Positions 8,916 through 17,211 of a DNA stretch of 64,000 nucleotides are shown here, piece by piece. Both the position numbers and the translations under genes were made by a program. Origin of the DNA: Polaromonas jejuensis NBRC 106434. GTDB taxonomy: Bacteria > Pseudomonadota > Gammaproteobacteria > Burkholderiales > Burkholderiaceae_C. The notes beneath the pieces are model-generated. The model was not told where the DNA came from, did not search any database, and saw only the letters and a program-made list of their open reading frames with translations. Location: positions 186,001 through 250,000 of the forward strand of contig NZ_BCYO01000003.1 of NCBI RefSeq assembly GCF_001598235.1. The letters are read 5' to 3'. Position 1 is the stretch's first letter. Each line of letters starts with the position of its first letter.

Positions 8916-9800
8916 ATGAAATTCTCGACCCTCATGACCGCCGTGCTGCTGATCGCAGGCCTGGCGACCACCGCAAGCGCGCAGACGCTGAAAAAGGTCG
9001 CCGACAGCAACAAGATCACCGTGTCTTACCGCGAGGCGTCGGTTCCTTTCAGCTACCTGATCGGCTCGACCAAGGCCGTGGGCTTCTCGGTTGAACTGAC
9101 CGAAGCCATCATTGACGACGTGCGCAAGAAGCTCAAGAAGCCGAATCTTGAAGTGGCGTACATGCCTGTGACCTCTCAGAACCGCATTCCGCTGCTGGTC
9201 AACGGCACCTACGACCTCGAGTGCGGCTCGACCACCAACAACACCGCTCGCGGCAAGGACGTGGCGTTTGCCATCAACCACTTCTACACCGGCACGCGTT
9301 TGCTGACCAAGAAGACCTCCGGTGTCAAAAATTACGCCGACCTGGCGAAAAAGACGGTGGCCAGCACCACCGGCACCACCAACGCGCAGGTGATCCGCAA
9401 GTACAGCACCGACAAAAACCTCGACATGCAACTCATTTTGGGCAAAGACCATGATGACTCGCTGCTGCTGGTGGAAAGCGACCGTGCGCTGGCTTTTGCC
9501 ATGGACGACATCTTGCTGTTCGGCCTGATGGCCAATTCCAAAAATCCGGCGTCGCTGCAGGTGGTGGGCGATTCGCTGCAGGTCGAGCCCTATGCCTGCA
9601 TGGTGCGCAAGGACGATCCGGAGTTCAAGAAGCTGGTGGACGGCACGCTCACCCGCCTGATGAAGTCGGGCGAATTCACCACGCTCTACAACAAGTGGTT
9701 CATGTCGCCGATTCCTCCCAAGGGCGTGAACCTGAACCTGCCCATGAGCGAGCAGCTCAAGGCCAACATCAAAGCGCTGAGCGACAAGCCGGCGATATAA
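8916..9800 (+). CDS. Glutamate/aspartate-type ABC transporter periplasmic binding protein (GltI-like)
   Basis: A signal peptide (MKFSTLMTAVLLIAGLATTASAQ) precedes a type II binding-protein fold of 294 residues. The fold contains ECGSTTNNTARGKDVAF, a segment typical of GltI/DEBP, where the dicarboxylic amino acid is held, and a C-terminal LYNKWFMSPIPPKGVNLNLPMS, again GltI-like. It should capture glutamate, aspartate or an analogue in the periplasm. No GltJ/K permease or GltL ATPase follows, so it must use a transporter encoded elsewhere. A strong hairpin at 9819-9860 ends the transcript before the racemase gene. Confidence 0.87.
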   Translation: MKFSTLMTAVLLIAGLATTASAQTLKKVADSNKITVSYREASVPFSYLIGSTKAVGFSVELTEAIIDDVRKKLKKPNLEVAYMPVTSQNRIPLLVNGTYDLECGSTTNNTARGKDVAFAINHFYTGTRLLTKKTSGVKNYADLAKKTVASTTGTTNAQVIRKYSTDKNLDMQLILGKDHDDSLLLVESDRALAFAMDDILLFGLMANSKNPASLQVVGDSLQVEPYACMVRKDDPEFKKLVDGTLTRLMKSGEFTTLYNKWFMSPIPPKGVNLNLPMSEQLKANIKALSDKPAI

Positions 9801-9818
9801 GCGCGGGCAGGGGCCCCC

Positions 9819-9860
9819 AGGACTGCCGCGTCCCTGCATTCCGGGCCGGCAGTCCTTTCT
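9819..9860 (+). terminator. Probable intrinsic terminator after the GltI-like gene
   Basis: AGGACTGCCG (9819-9828) pairs perfectly with CGGCAGTCCT (9847-9856) across an 18-base loop, followed by TTCT. The T run is short, so termination may be partial and leave some readthrough into the racemase gene. Confidence 0.55.
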
Positions 9861-9973
9861 CCCAAAAATGTGACCCGGTCGGGTGCTTTTCGGCGCCAGG
9901 CGGCCGGCGCACGCCCGGCTTTTGAGCATGAGCAGCGAAGAACCATGAAGACCGTGAACAGCAGAGGCAAGGC

Positions 9974-10726
9974 ATGAACAGAACCCGCGTCGTCGGCATT
10001 CTGGGCGGCATGGGGCCGGCCGCGGGCGCCGACTTTGCCCGGCTGTTTGTCCAGGCCTGCGCCGACCGGATGCGGGTGCTGCAGATTCCGGTGTCGGACC
10101 AGGCCTTTCCCGAGCATTGGCTGGCCCAGGTGCCGGTGCCGGACCGCAGCACGGCCCTGGAGTCACCGGGCCTGGGCGGCCACCAGCCGCTGGAGCCCAT
10201 GCTGCAGGCCATGGGCAAGCTGGCCGCGCTGGGTGCCACTGCGGTGGCCGTGGCCTGCAACACGGCTCACGCCTGGCACGGCGCATTGCAGGAGCGCTTT
10301 CCGCAGCTCGAAGTGCTGCATGTGGCGCGCGAAGTGGCCCACACGCTTGCAGGGCGCGGGGTAAAAGAAGTGGGTCTGCTGGCCACGGCAGGCACTTACC
10401 GTGCCGGCCTGTATGACCAGGCCCTGCGCCAGGCCGGACTGCAATGCCATATCCCGGAACCCGAAGAGCGCGAGCGCCTGATGCACGGGATTTACCACGG
10501 CGTCAAGGTGGGCAACATGGCGCTGGCACATGACTGTTTTGCGGGCGTGGCTGAGGCGCTGGCGCGGCGGCACGGACTGTCAACGCTGGTGCTGGGCTGC
10601 ACTGAGATCCCGTTGGCGCTTGGCGCTCAGCGTGTGGTGGCCGGCCTGGATGGGCTGGACCTGATCGACCCGGCGCTGTTGCTGGCGCGGGCACTGGCCC
10701 GTCGGGCTTATGCCACCGCCGCCTAG
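9974..10726 (+). CDS. Aspartate/glutamate racemase family protein
   Basis: The 250-residue, two-domain Asp/Glu racemase fold carries both catalytic cysteines: Cys95 in VACNTAH and Cys209 in LGCTEIPL. The N-terminal GILGGMGPAAGADF is typical of the aspartate racemase branch. These PLP-independent enzymes interconvert L- and D-aspartate or glutamate. It lies downstream of a Glu/Asp-type binding protein and near a D-amino acid dehydrogenase, which together could import, racemise and oxidise acidic amino acids. A dispersed palindromic repeat starts right at its TAG stop. Confidence 0.87.
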   Translation: MNRTRVVGILGGMGPAAGADFARLFVQACADRMRVLQIPVSDQAFPEHWLAQVPVPDRSTALESPGLGGHQPLEPMLQAMGKLAALGATAVAVACNTAHAWHGALQERFPQLEVLHVAREVAHTLAGRGVKEVGLLATAGTYRAGLYDQALRQAGLQCHIPEPEERERLMHGIYHGVKVGNMALAHDCFAGVAEALARRHGLSTLVLGCTEIPLALGAQRVVAGLDGLDLIDPALLLARALARRAYATAA

Positions 10727-10797
10727 CGTCAAGTAGTGAGTCAAAACAGCCTCTGGCCCAATAAGAACATGCGGAGTTAGCTATTAAAAAAATAGCA
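10727..10797. repeat. Dispersed palindromic repeat, copy A
   Basis: This roughly 70 bp segment abuts the racemase stop codon. It contains CCTCTGGCCCAATAAG and ends TAGCTATTAAAAAAATAGC, a short hairpin. Read on the minus strand it aligns with copy C at 17156 (TTCTTATTGGGCCAGAGGC against TTCGCTTATTGAGCCGGAAGCC) including the flank ACTC-CTA. It fills most of the gap before the GntR gene. Confidence 0.7.
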
Positions 10798-10830
10798 GTC
10801 TGACGAAGTCAGGCCATCACCATCGCAAGG

Positions 10831-11583
10831 TCAAAAACCGGTGCGCGTCAGCCGCGTGCGCAATGTAAAGCGCTCTGCCGGGTGGTGCGTCACGCTGATT
10901 TCAACGGTTTCACCCTGCTGGTTGAGGTAGTGGCGCACGATGCGCAGTCCCGGCGCTTGCGGCTCCACGCCAAGGCGGCGGGCCACGGACTCGGGCAGGG
11001 GAACGGCACACAGGTCTTGCGTCATTTCCTTGATGTGCTGGCCGTAATGCGTCTCCAGTAGCGTACTCACCAATGTGCCAGGGGACTCGCGCACCCGCAC
11101 TTCCAGTCCGTCGTAGTCGGGCGCGACATAGACCTCGGTCCAGCCAATCGGCTCACCCTGCGGTTTTTTGGACCCAGGCCCCTGGCCGTCCAGGCGAAGG
11201 CTGGCGATGCGCAGCCAGGGGGTGCCCTCGGCACAGTTCAGCAGGCGCGCCAGCGCCGCCGGGGTGGCAATGCGGTCGATCTGCTGCACCACGCGGGAGT
11301 GGGTGGCCCCAAATTGCACCAGGTCGTCAATGGACGCCAGCGACTGATGAAAGCCCACGCTGGGGGTGGCTGATTCGACCCGCGTACCGGCATTCTTGCG
11401 GCGTGACACCAGGCCCTGTTGCTGCAACTCCTGCAGGGCGGCACGCACCGTGTGGCGGCTGGTCTGGTAGTGGACGCATAACTCCAGCTCGGTGGGCAAC
11501 ACGCTGCCCACGGCGAAATGGCCAGTGCGGATGGCCTCGCGCAGGTGACGCGCAATGTCGGAAAAACGGGGCTTGGCAGTCAT
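10831..11583 (-). CDS. GntR-family (HutC/UTRA-type) transcriptional regulator
   Basis: An N-terminal winged helix (FSDIARHLREAIRTGHFAVGSVLPTELEL, then TSRHTVRAALQELQQQGLVSRRKNAGTRV) is followed by a UTRA effector domain of about 150 residues. ATG 11583 is preferred; a TTG at 11613 would add ten unlike residues. It diverges from the lyase-dctA-Bug-fumarase operon, and two ATGTCCGGAC-type sites lie between. It most likely represses that operon and itself. The effector is unknown but is probably the operon's substrate or a C4 acid. Confidence 0.86.
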   Translation of the reverse strand: MTAKPRFSDIARHLREAIRTGHFAVGSVLPTELELCVHYQTSRHTVRAALQELQQQGLVSRRKNAGTRVESATPSVGFHQSLASIDDLVQFGATHSRVVQQIDRIATPAALARLLNCAEGTPWLRIASLRLDGQGPGSKKPQGEPIGWTEVYVAPDYDGLEVRVRESPGTLVSTLLETHYGQHIKEMTQDLCAVPLPESVARRLGVEPQAPGLRIVRHYLNQQGETVEISVTHHPAERFTLRTRLTRTGF

Positions 11584-11665
11584 GGCATCAAGTGTAGGGG
11601 GCACAGGTTGCAATAGCCCTGCAGGGGCAAACAGAGAGGTATACGGGTAATTACTGATTCTATAT

Positions 11666-11702
11666 ATGTCCGGACTTATTAATATTCAATATGTCCGAAC
11701 AT
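11666..11702. promoter_or_regulatory. Two tandem GntR operator candidates
   Basis: ATGTCCGGACTT (11666-11677) and ATGTCCGAACAT (11691-11702) are two versions of a palindrome ATGTCCGGACAT, with starts 25 bp apart on nearly the same helix face. They lie 83-119 bp from the GntR start and 30-66 bp before the lyase start in an AT-rich segment that should hold the promoter. The first ATG of a longer lyase frame falls inside the first site, another reason to reject that start. Confidence 0.6.
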
Positions 11703-11731
11703 ATAAAACCATTTTTGCTTCAACCCAAACC

Positions 11732-13111
11732 ATGAAAACGCCACCTCCCCTTTTCAGCGCCAGTACCGTGATGGACTCCATCCTGTTCCGTGATGCCTTC
11801 GGCACCCAGGCCATGCGCAGCATCTTTTCAGACCAGGCGCTGGTTCAGCGCTACATCGATGCCGAGGTGGCGCTGGCGCGCGCCGAGGCGCGCTGTGGCG
11901 TGATCCCGGCCGAAGCCGCCGAGGTGATTGCGCGCGAATCCCGCCTGGACCGCATCGACTTCGACCACATGCGCGAAGAAACCGACATCGTGGGCTATCC
12001 CATACTGCCGCTGGTGCACCAGTTGGTGGTCATGTGCGGCGAAGCCGGGCGCTATGTGCACTGGGGCGCCACGACGCAGGACATCATGGATACCGCCGTG
12101 GCGCTGCAGGTGCGCGATGCGCTGGACAGCATAGACGCGGACATCCGGGCCCTGCGTGGCGTCCTGGCTGACCTGGCGATGAAGCACCGCGACACGCCCA
12201 TGGCCGGCCGCACCCACCTGCAGCAGGCCCTGCCCATCACCTTTGGCTACAAGGCCGCCATCTGGCTGGCGATGTTTGACCGCCATCAGCAGCGCCTGGC
12301 GCAACTGCGCCCGCGCGTGGCGGTGGTGGAGTTTGCCGGTGCGGCGGGTACGCTCGCGTCGCTGGGCGACAAGGGGTTTGAGGTGCAAAAAGCCATGGCC
12401 GAAGAACTGGGCCTGGGTGTGCCGGCCACCACCTGGCATGTGGCGCGCGACGGCTTTGCCGAAGCCGTCAACCTGCTGGCCCTGGTCACCGGCTCGCTGG
12501 GCAAGATCGCGCTGGACATCATGATCATGGCCTCGACCGAGTTTGCCGAGGTGTACGAGCCCTTCGTCAAGGGGCGCGGCGCCAGCAGCACCATGCCGCA
12601 AAAGCGCAACCCCATCTCCAGCGAGCTGATGCTGGCCGCCTCCAAGGCCGTGCGCCAGCATGCGGGTTTGATGGTGGACGCCATGGTGCAGGACTTCGAG
12701 CGCGCCACCGGCCCCTGGCATGCCGAGTGGATTGCGATTCCCGAGAGTTTCATCCTCACCGCCGGGGCTTTGCACCAGGCCAAGTTTGCCCTGGGCGGCC
12801 TGGTGGTGGATACCGGCCGCATGCGCCACAACCTCGGCATCAGCCGCGGCCTGATCGTGGCCGAGGCCGTGATGATGGGGCTGGCCCCGCACATGGGGCG
12901 CCAGCAGGCGCACGACGTGGTTTATGACGCCTGCCGCACGGTGAACGAACAAGGCGGCAGCCTGGCCGAAGCGCTGGCCGCCTTGCCGGCGGTCACCCGG
13001 CACCTGGACCGCAGCGCCATCGACCAACTGTGCGATCCCGCGAACTACCTGGGCCTGGCTCCGCAAATGGTGGACAGGGCGCTGGCGCTGTCGGCGCGCG
13101 CCGCGTCCTGA
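11732..13111 (+). CDS. Fumarase/aspartase-superfamily lyase (adenylosuccinate lyase/CMLE-like), substrate unknown
   Basis: The 459-residue protein has all three superfamily regions: HWGATTQD (110-117), GRTHLQQALPITFG (159-172) with a catalytic-type His162, and the flexible signature loop GASSTMPQKRNP (283-294). Overall it resembles proteins annotated as 3-carboxy-cis,cis-muconate cycloisomerase. It keeps His in the second region, however, where bacterial PcaB typically has Trp, so an eliminating, fumarate-releasing lyase is more likely. ATG 11732 is chosen because the upstream ATG lies in operator DNA. It is first in an operon with dctA, a Bug receptor and fumarase, which fits a lyase that makes fumarate, for example from an N-substituted aspartate. 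No pca genes are nearby. Confidence 0.82.
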   Translation: MKTPPPLFSASTVMDSILFRDAFGTQAMRSIFSDQALVQRYIDAEVALARAEARCGVIPAEAAEVIARESRLDRIDFDHMREETDIVGYPILPLVHQLVVMCGEAGRYVHWGATTQDIMDTAVALQVRDALDSIDADIRALRGVLADLAMKHRDTPMAGRTHLQQALPITFGYKAAIWLAMFDRHQQRLAQLRPRVAVVEFAGAAGTLASLGDKGFEVQKAMAEELGLGVPATTWHVARDGFAEAVNLLALVTGSLGKIALDIMIMASTEFAEVYEPFVKGRGASSTMPQKRNPISSELMLAASKAVRQHAGLMVDAMVQDFERATGPWHAEWIAIPESFILTAGALHQAKFALGGLVVDTGRMRHNLGISRGLIVAEAVMMGLAPHMGRQQAHDVVYDACRTVNEQGGSLAEALAALPAVTRHLDRSAIDQLCDPANYLGLAPQMVDRALALSARAAS

Positions 13112-13133
13112 GGCCAGCGTGGAGAGAGACAAC

Positions 13134-14540
13134 ATGACAAACGACACGACCACCGCCGCCATCGCGCCGCCCAAGAAACTCCCCTGGTACCGCAAGCTCG
13201 GCATGCAGGTACTGCTGTCGCTGGTGTTGGGCATCGCGGTCGGCTTCATCTTCCCGAAGTTTGCGTCGCAGCTCAAGCTGCTGGGCGACATGTTCCTGTC
13301 GCTCATCAAGGCAGGCGTCGCACCGCTGGTGTTCCTCACGATCGTGCACGGCATCGCGTCGGCGGGTGACGTCAAGAGCGCAGGCCGTGTTGGCTGGCGC
13401 TCTATCGTCTACTTCGAGGTGATTTCGACCATCGCGCTGGTGATCGGCCTGCTCGCGGGCAACCTGCTGAAGATCGGCAAGGGGATGACCGCCGTGGCCA
13501 GCGGCGCAGCCCCCCCGGCAGCGGTGAAGGCCGCGGCGCCGCAGGGCTTCCTCGAATTCATGGCGCACATCGTGCCGGACAATTTCATCGGAGCCTTCGC
13601 CAAAGGCGAGCTGCTGCAGGTGGTGGTGCTGGCCGTGATGGTCGGCATCGGCATCCTCGCGATCCCGCAGGGCCGGCGCGAGAAAGTCAATGTCGGACTG
13701 GGCTACATCGCCGAAGTGCTGTTCTCGTTCATCAATCTGGTGATGAAGCTTGCGCCCATCGGCACCTTCGGTGCGGTGGCCTATTCGGTGGGCAGCAACG
13801 GCAGCGCGGTGCTGGTCGCGCTGGCGCAACTGGTATTGAGCTTCTACGCCGTCGTGGTGCTGTTCATCGCCGTGGTGCTAGGCCTCATCGCGAAGCTCGC
13901 AGGCTTTAGCCTGTGGCGCTTTCTGCGCTATATCAAGGACGAGATCCTGATCGTGCTCGGTACGGCCTCGTCGGAGAGCGCCTTGCCGCGTCTGCTGATC
14001 AAGCTGGAGCGCCTGGGCTGCGCCAAGCAAACCGTGGGCCTCGTGTTGCCGACCGGCTACGCCTTCAACCTCGATGGCACCTCGCTATTCATGTCCATGG
14101 GGGTGATGTTCATCGCCCACGCCTACGGCGTGCCGATCGCGCTCGACCAGCAGATAGGCATCCTGCTGCTGATGCTGCTGACCTCGAAGGGCGCGGCCAC
14201 CGTGTCGGGGGGATCATTCGTGGTGTTCGCGGCAACGGTCACGTCCACGGGCCTGCTGCCGGTCGAAGGCTTGGCCGTAATTTTCGGCGTCTACCGCTTC
14301 ATGTCGATGGCGATCGCAACCTGCAACACCATCGGCAACAGTGTGGCGACGGTCGTCATCGCCAAGTGGTCGGGCACCTTCGACCCGAAGGTCGCGCATC
14401 GCCATCTCTACCCTGAGCGTTACCCCGAGGCGGCGGCTGCCGATGCGGCACTGGACGACGGCAACCTTCTCCCCGAGGACTCGAACGAAGCCAACCCGCA
14501 CACGCCCGGAATCCCGCTCTCGAAACCCGCAGCGGTCTGA
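13134..14540 (+). CDS. dctA: C4-dicarboxylate:cation symporter (DctA family)
   Basis: This inner-membrane SDF-family symporter of 468 residues has about eight helices and two re-entrant loops. Diagnostic motifs are present: ASSESALPRL in HP1, FNLDGTSLFMSMG in TM7, TSKGAATVSGGSFVV in HP2 and CNTIGNSVATVVIAKW in TM8. DctA takes up succinate, fumarate, malate and often aspartate. ATG 13134 follows GGAGAG; a GTG at 13119 is less likely. An Ala/Pro-rich insert lies near residues 115-135 (GAAPPAAVKAAAPQG). Its place between the lyase and fumarase supports a C4-acid operon. Glutamate or aspartate transport (GltP-type) is the alternative. Confidence 0.88.
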   Translation: MTNDTTTAAIAPPKKLPWYRKLGMQVLLSLVLGIAVGFIFPKFASQLKLLGDMFLSLIKAGVAPLVFLTIVHGIASAGDVKSAGRVGWRSIVYFEVISTIALVIGLLAGNLLKIGKGMTAVASGAAPPAAVKAAAPQGFLEFMAHIVPDNFIGAFAKGELLQVVVLAVMVGIGILAIPQGRREKVNVGLGYIAEVLFSFINLVMKLAPIGTFGAVAYSVGSNGSAVLVALAQLVLSFYAVVVLFIAVVLGLIAKLAGFSLWRFLRYIKDEILIVLGTASSESALPRLLIKLERLGCAKQTVGLVLPTGYAFNLDGTSLFMSMGVMFIAHAYGVPIALDQQIGILLLMLLTSKGAATVSGGSFVVFAATVTSTGLLPVEGLAVIFGVYRFMSMAIATCNTIGNSVATVVIAKWSGTFDPKVAHRHLYPERYPEAAAADAALDDGNLLPEDSNEANPHTPGIPLSKPAAV

Positions 14541-14581
14541 GCTTCCCCTTCGTCTTCATCCCTTTTAACGGCGAAACAGAC

Positions 14582-15571
14582 ATGACCAAATTCATGAAGT
14601 ACGCAAAGCGCATCGCCGCCGCAGCAACACTGCTGGCGGGCACGCACCTGGCCTTTGCGCAGGCCTACCCGACGAAACCCATCAACTGGGTCGTGCCGTT
14701 TGCGGCAGGGGGCCCCACCGACGCGCTCGCCCGTCACATTGCCGAGCGCGTCGCGCGTGAACTGGGGCAGCCCATCATCATTGACAACGCCCCCGGCGCA
14801 GGCGGCACGGTAGGCGCGGCCAAGGTGGCCAAGGCCACTGCCGACGGCTACACCTTCCTGGTCGGCCACATGGGCTATATGGGCGCGGCACCGGCGCTTT
14901 ACAGAAAGCTCGGCTACGACCCGGTCAAGGACTTTGACGCGGTGTTCCGCTTTCCGGACACGCCGCTGGTGCTGATGGTGCGCAACGCCCACCCCGCCAA
15001 AGACATGGCGGGCCTGATCGACTTTGCCAGGAAGAATCCGGACAGGCTGTTCATCGGCAACGCGGGCATGGGCTCCAGTTCGCACCTGATCGCGGCACTG
15101 GTCGCCAATGCCGCCGGCATCAGGGTCACCATGGTGCCTTACAAGGGGGCCGGCCCCGCGCTGGTAGATGTGATTGGCGGCCAGGTCGACGGCATGTTCG
15201 ACCAGACCAACACCGCCATGCCGCACATCACCTCGGGCAAGGTGCGCGCGCTGGCTGTGACGTCCAAGGTGCGCCTGCCCCAGTTCAAGAATGTGCCGAC
15301 GCTCAACGAAACCGTGCTGCCCGGCTTCGAGGCCAGCACCTGGTACGGCATTTACGCCCCCAGGGGCACGCCCAAAGCGGCGCTGGATAAAGTGCAGAAC
15401 GCCTACCTGAGGGCGATGAAGGACACGGGCTTTACCGGCAAGATGGCCGAGCAAGCGATCCAGATGCTGCCGCCCGAGCAGTACACCGGCGCGGCGCTGG
15501 CCAGGCACACAGAAAACGAAGTGGCCCGCTGGCGCGCTGTCGCCGCCAAATCGAACCTGGCCCTGGACTGA
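14582..15571 (+). CDS. Bug/TctC-family periplasmic binding receptor
   Basis: A signal peptide (to AFAQ, residue about 27) is followed by the typical Bug start YPTKPINWVVPFAAGGPTD and by VDGMFDQTNTAMPHI in the second lobe; 329 residues is standard. Bug receptors bind organic acids such as malate, citrate or aromatic acids and either feed TctAB-type transporters or signal. No TctA/TctB pair is in this operon, so it either works with a distant pair (one is at 21.0-23.1 kb) or is a sensing receptor. The ribosome site before ATG 14582 is weak. Confidence 0.87.
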   Translation: MTKFMKYAKRIAAAATLLAGTHLAFAQAYPTKPINWVVPFAAGGPTDALARHIAERVARELGQPIIIDNAPGAGGTVGAAKVAKATADGYTFLVGHMGYMGAAPALYRKLGYDPVKDFDAVFRFPDTPLVLMVRNAHPAKDMAGLIDFARKNPDRLFIGNAGMGSSSHLIAALVANAAGIRVTMVPYKGAGPALVDVIGGQVDGMFDQTNTAMPHITSGKVRALAVTSKVRLPQFKNVPTLNETVLPGFEASTWYGIYAPRGTPKAALDKVQNAYLRAMKDTGFTGKMAEQAIQMLPPEQYTGAALARHTENEVARWRAVAAKSNLALD

Positions 15572-15574
15572 CAG

Positions 15575-15631
15575 TTGCTACCATTTTGATAGCTGTTTGC
15601 GCCCATCAGACAGGGGCGAGAAGCCATTTCA
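15575..15631. repeat. Dispersed palindromic repeat, copy B
   Basis: The copy starts three bases after the Bug stop codon. It begins TTGCTACCATTTTGATAGC, continues with the core CTGTTTGCGCCC and ends GCGAGAAGCC. It shares TTTGATAGCTGnTTGCGCCC with the copy in hpnC (35262-35303), and GATAGCTGnTTGCGCCC also with the copy at 32791. It fills the gap before fumarase and lies in the transcribed leader. Confidence 0.75.
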
Positions 15632-15649
15632 ATTCCAGAAACCATCGCC

Positions 15650-17155
15650 ATGCGCCACATCGCCCAAGAAGACCTGGTTCAGAGCATTGCCGACGCGCTG
15701 CAAACCATCAGCCACTGCCACCCGGCTGATTTCGTGCAGGCCTTGCGCCGCGCCCATGATGCCGAAACGCATGCACCGGCACGGGACGCCATGGCGCAGT
15801 TGCTGATCAACAGCCGTCTGAGCTACTTCGGCAAACGCCCGCTGTGCCAGGACACGGGTGTGGTGCAGGTGTTCGTGCGTCTGGGGGCCGAGGTGCAGTT
15901 CACCCGCCGTGACGGCCGGCGCCTGCGCAGCCTGCAAGCCCTGGTCAACGAGGCCGTGCACCAGGCCTACACCGACCCGGCCAACCCGCTGCGGGCCTCT
16001 CTGGTGCGCGACCCGCTGGGCGCGCGCAGCAACACCCGCGACAACACGCCCGGCATCGTGCAGGTCGAGCTGACGGAAGGCGATGCGCTGAAGGTGCTGG
16101 TGGTCGCCAAGGGCGGCGGTGGCGATGTGAAGGCGCGCTTTGCCACGCTGAACCCCAGCGACAGCGTGGTGGACTGGGTGCTCGCGCAGCTGCCCGGCAT
16201 GGGCGCAGGCTGGTGCCCGCCAGGCGTGCTGGGCATAGGCATAGGCGGCAGCCCCGAGCAGGCCATGCTGCTGGCCAAGCAAAGCCTGTTCACGCCGATT
16301 GACATCGACTTGCTGCGCGAACGCGGTGCGGCGACTGCCGAAGAGGCGCTGCGGCTGGAACTGCACCAGCGCATCAACGCCCTGGGCATAGGCGCGCAGG
16401 GCCTGGGGGGCTTGACCACCGTGCTGGACGTGAAGGTGGCCAGCGCCGCCTGCCACGCCGCCACGATACCGATCGCCCTGGTGCCCAACTGCGCCGCCAC
16501 CCGCTACACCCGCTTCACGCTGGACGGCAGCGGCCCGGCCACGCTGACGCTACCTCCACCGGAACTGTGGGATGGCATTCCCGAACGCTTTGATTCACCG
16601 CAGGCCGCACGCGTCAACCTGGACACCCTGGACGCAGCCCAGGTGGCCCGCTGGCGCACCGGCCAGACCCTGTTGCTCAGCGGCCGCGTGCTGACCGGGC
16701 GCGATGCCGCGCACAAACGCCTGGCCGACCTGCTGCACGCGGGCCAGCCCCTGCCGGTTGATTTGAAAGACCGCGTCATCTACTACGTGGGCCCCGTCGA
16801 CCCCGTGCCCGGTGAGGCCGTGGGCCCGGCAGGCCCGACCACCGCCACGCGCATGGACAAGTTTGTGGACACGCTGCTGGCCCAAACCGGCCTCCTGGCC
16901 ATGATCGGTAAAGCCGAACGCGGCCCGGCCGCTATTCGCCTCATCCAGAAGCACAAAGCGGCTTACCTGGTGGCCGTGGGCGGTGCCGCCTACCTGCTGT
17001 CCAAGGCCATCACCCACGCCAAAGTGCTGGCTTTTGACGACCTGGGCATGGAAGCGATTCACGAGTTTGAACTCAAGGAGTTTCCGGTCACGGTGGCCGT
17101 GGATGCGGCGGGGCGTTCGATCCATCGGCATATTGGCTTGCGGCTTGTGCCGTAG
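15650..17155 (+). CDS. fumA: Class I (iron-sulfur) fumarate hydratase
   Basis: This single-chain class I fumarase of 501 residues fuses the alpha domain (about 1-285) and beta domain (about 290-500). The three [4Fe-4S] cysteines are visible: Cys66 in PLCQDTG, Cys189 in GWCPPGV and Cys281 in VPNCAATR, with spacing close to E. coli FumA. The beta-domain signature GPTTATRMDKF is near residue 390. It hydrates fumarate to malate in the cytoplasm. Being in an operon with a probable fumarate-producing lyase and DctA suggests a dedicated copy rather than the main TCA enzyme. Related class I enzymes acting on mesaconate or tartrate cannot be excluded. Confidence 0.88.
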   Translation: MRHIAQEDLVQSIADALQTISHCHPADFVQALRRAHDAETHAPARDAMAQLLINSRLSYFGKRPLCQDTGVVQVFVRLGAEVQFTRRDGRRLRSLQALVNEAVHQAYTDPANPLRASLVRDPLGARSNTRDNTPGIVQVELTEGDALKVLVVAKGGGGDVKARFATLNPSDSVVDWVLAQLPGMGAGWCPPGVLGIGIGGSPEQAMLLAKQSLFTPIDIDLLRERGAATAEEALRLELHQRINALGIGAQGLGGLTTVLDVKVASAACHAATIPIALVPNCAATRYTRFTLDGSGPATLTLPPPELWDGIPERFDSPQAARVNLDTLDAAQVARWRTGQTLLLSGRVLTGRDAAHKRLADLLHAGQPLPVDLKDRVIYYVGPVDPVPGEAVGPAGPTTATRMDKFVDTLLAQTGLLAMIGKAERGPAAIRLIQKHKAAYLVAVGGAAYLLSKAITHAKVLAFDDLGMEAIHEFELKEFPVTVAVDAAGRSIHRHIGLRLVP

Positions 17156-17210
17156 CCTAAATAGCGAGTAAAACTGGCTTCCGGCTCAATAAGCGAATTG
17201 CGCGGGTTTT
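17156..17210. repeat. Dispersed palindromic repeat, copy C
   Basis: The copy lies between the fumarase TAG and the hslR stop, where the two genes converge. It contains ACTGGCTTCCGGCTCAATAA and matches copy A over most of its length in the same orientation. Like copies A, B and D it begins within three bases of a stop codon. It may also act in 3' end formation for the convergent genes. Confidence 0.65.
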
Positions 17211-17211
17211 T

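Noticed and set aside
11666-11731. Longer start for the fumarase-superfamily lyase
   Set aside because: The first 22 codons run through AT-rich operator and promoter DNA; homologous sequence starts only after ATG 11732.
13022-13829. Long minus-strand frames opposite dctA and the lyase, rich in His, Arg and Gln
   Set aside because: Such frames are mirror images of GC-rich genes with strong third-position bias; no motifs or ribosome sites.
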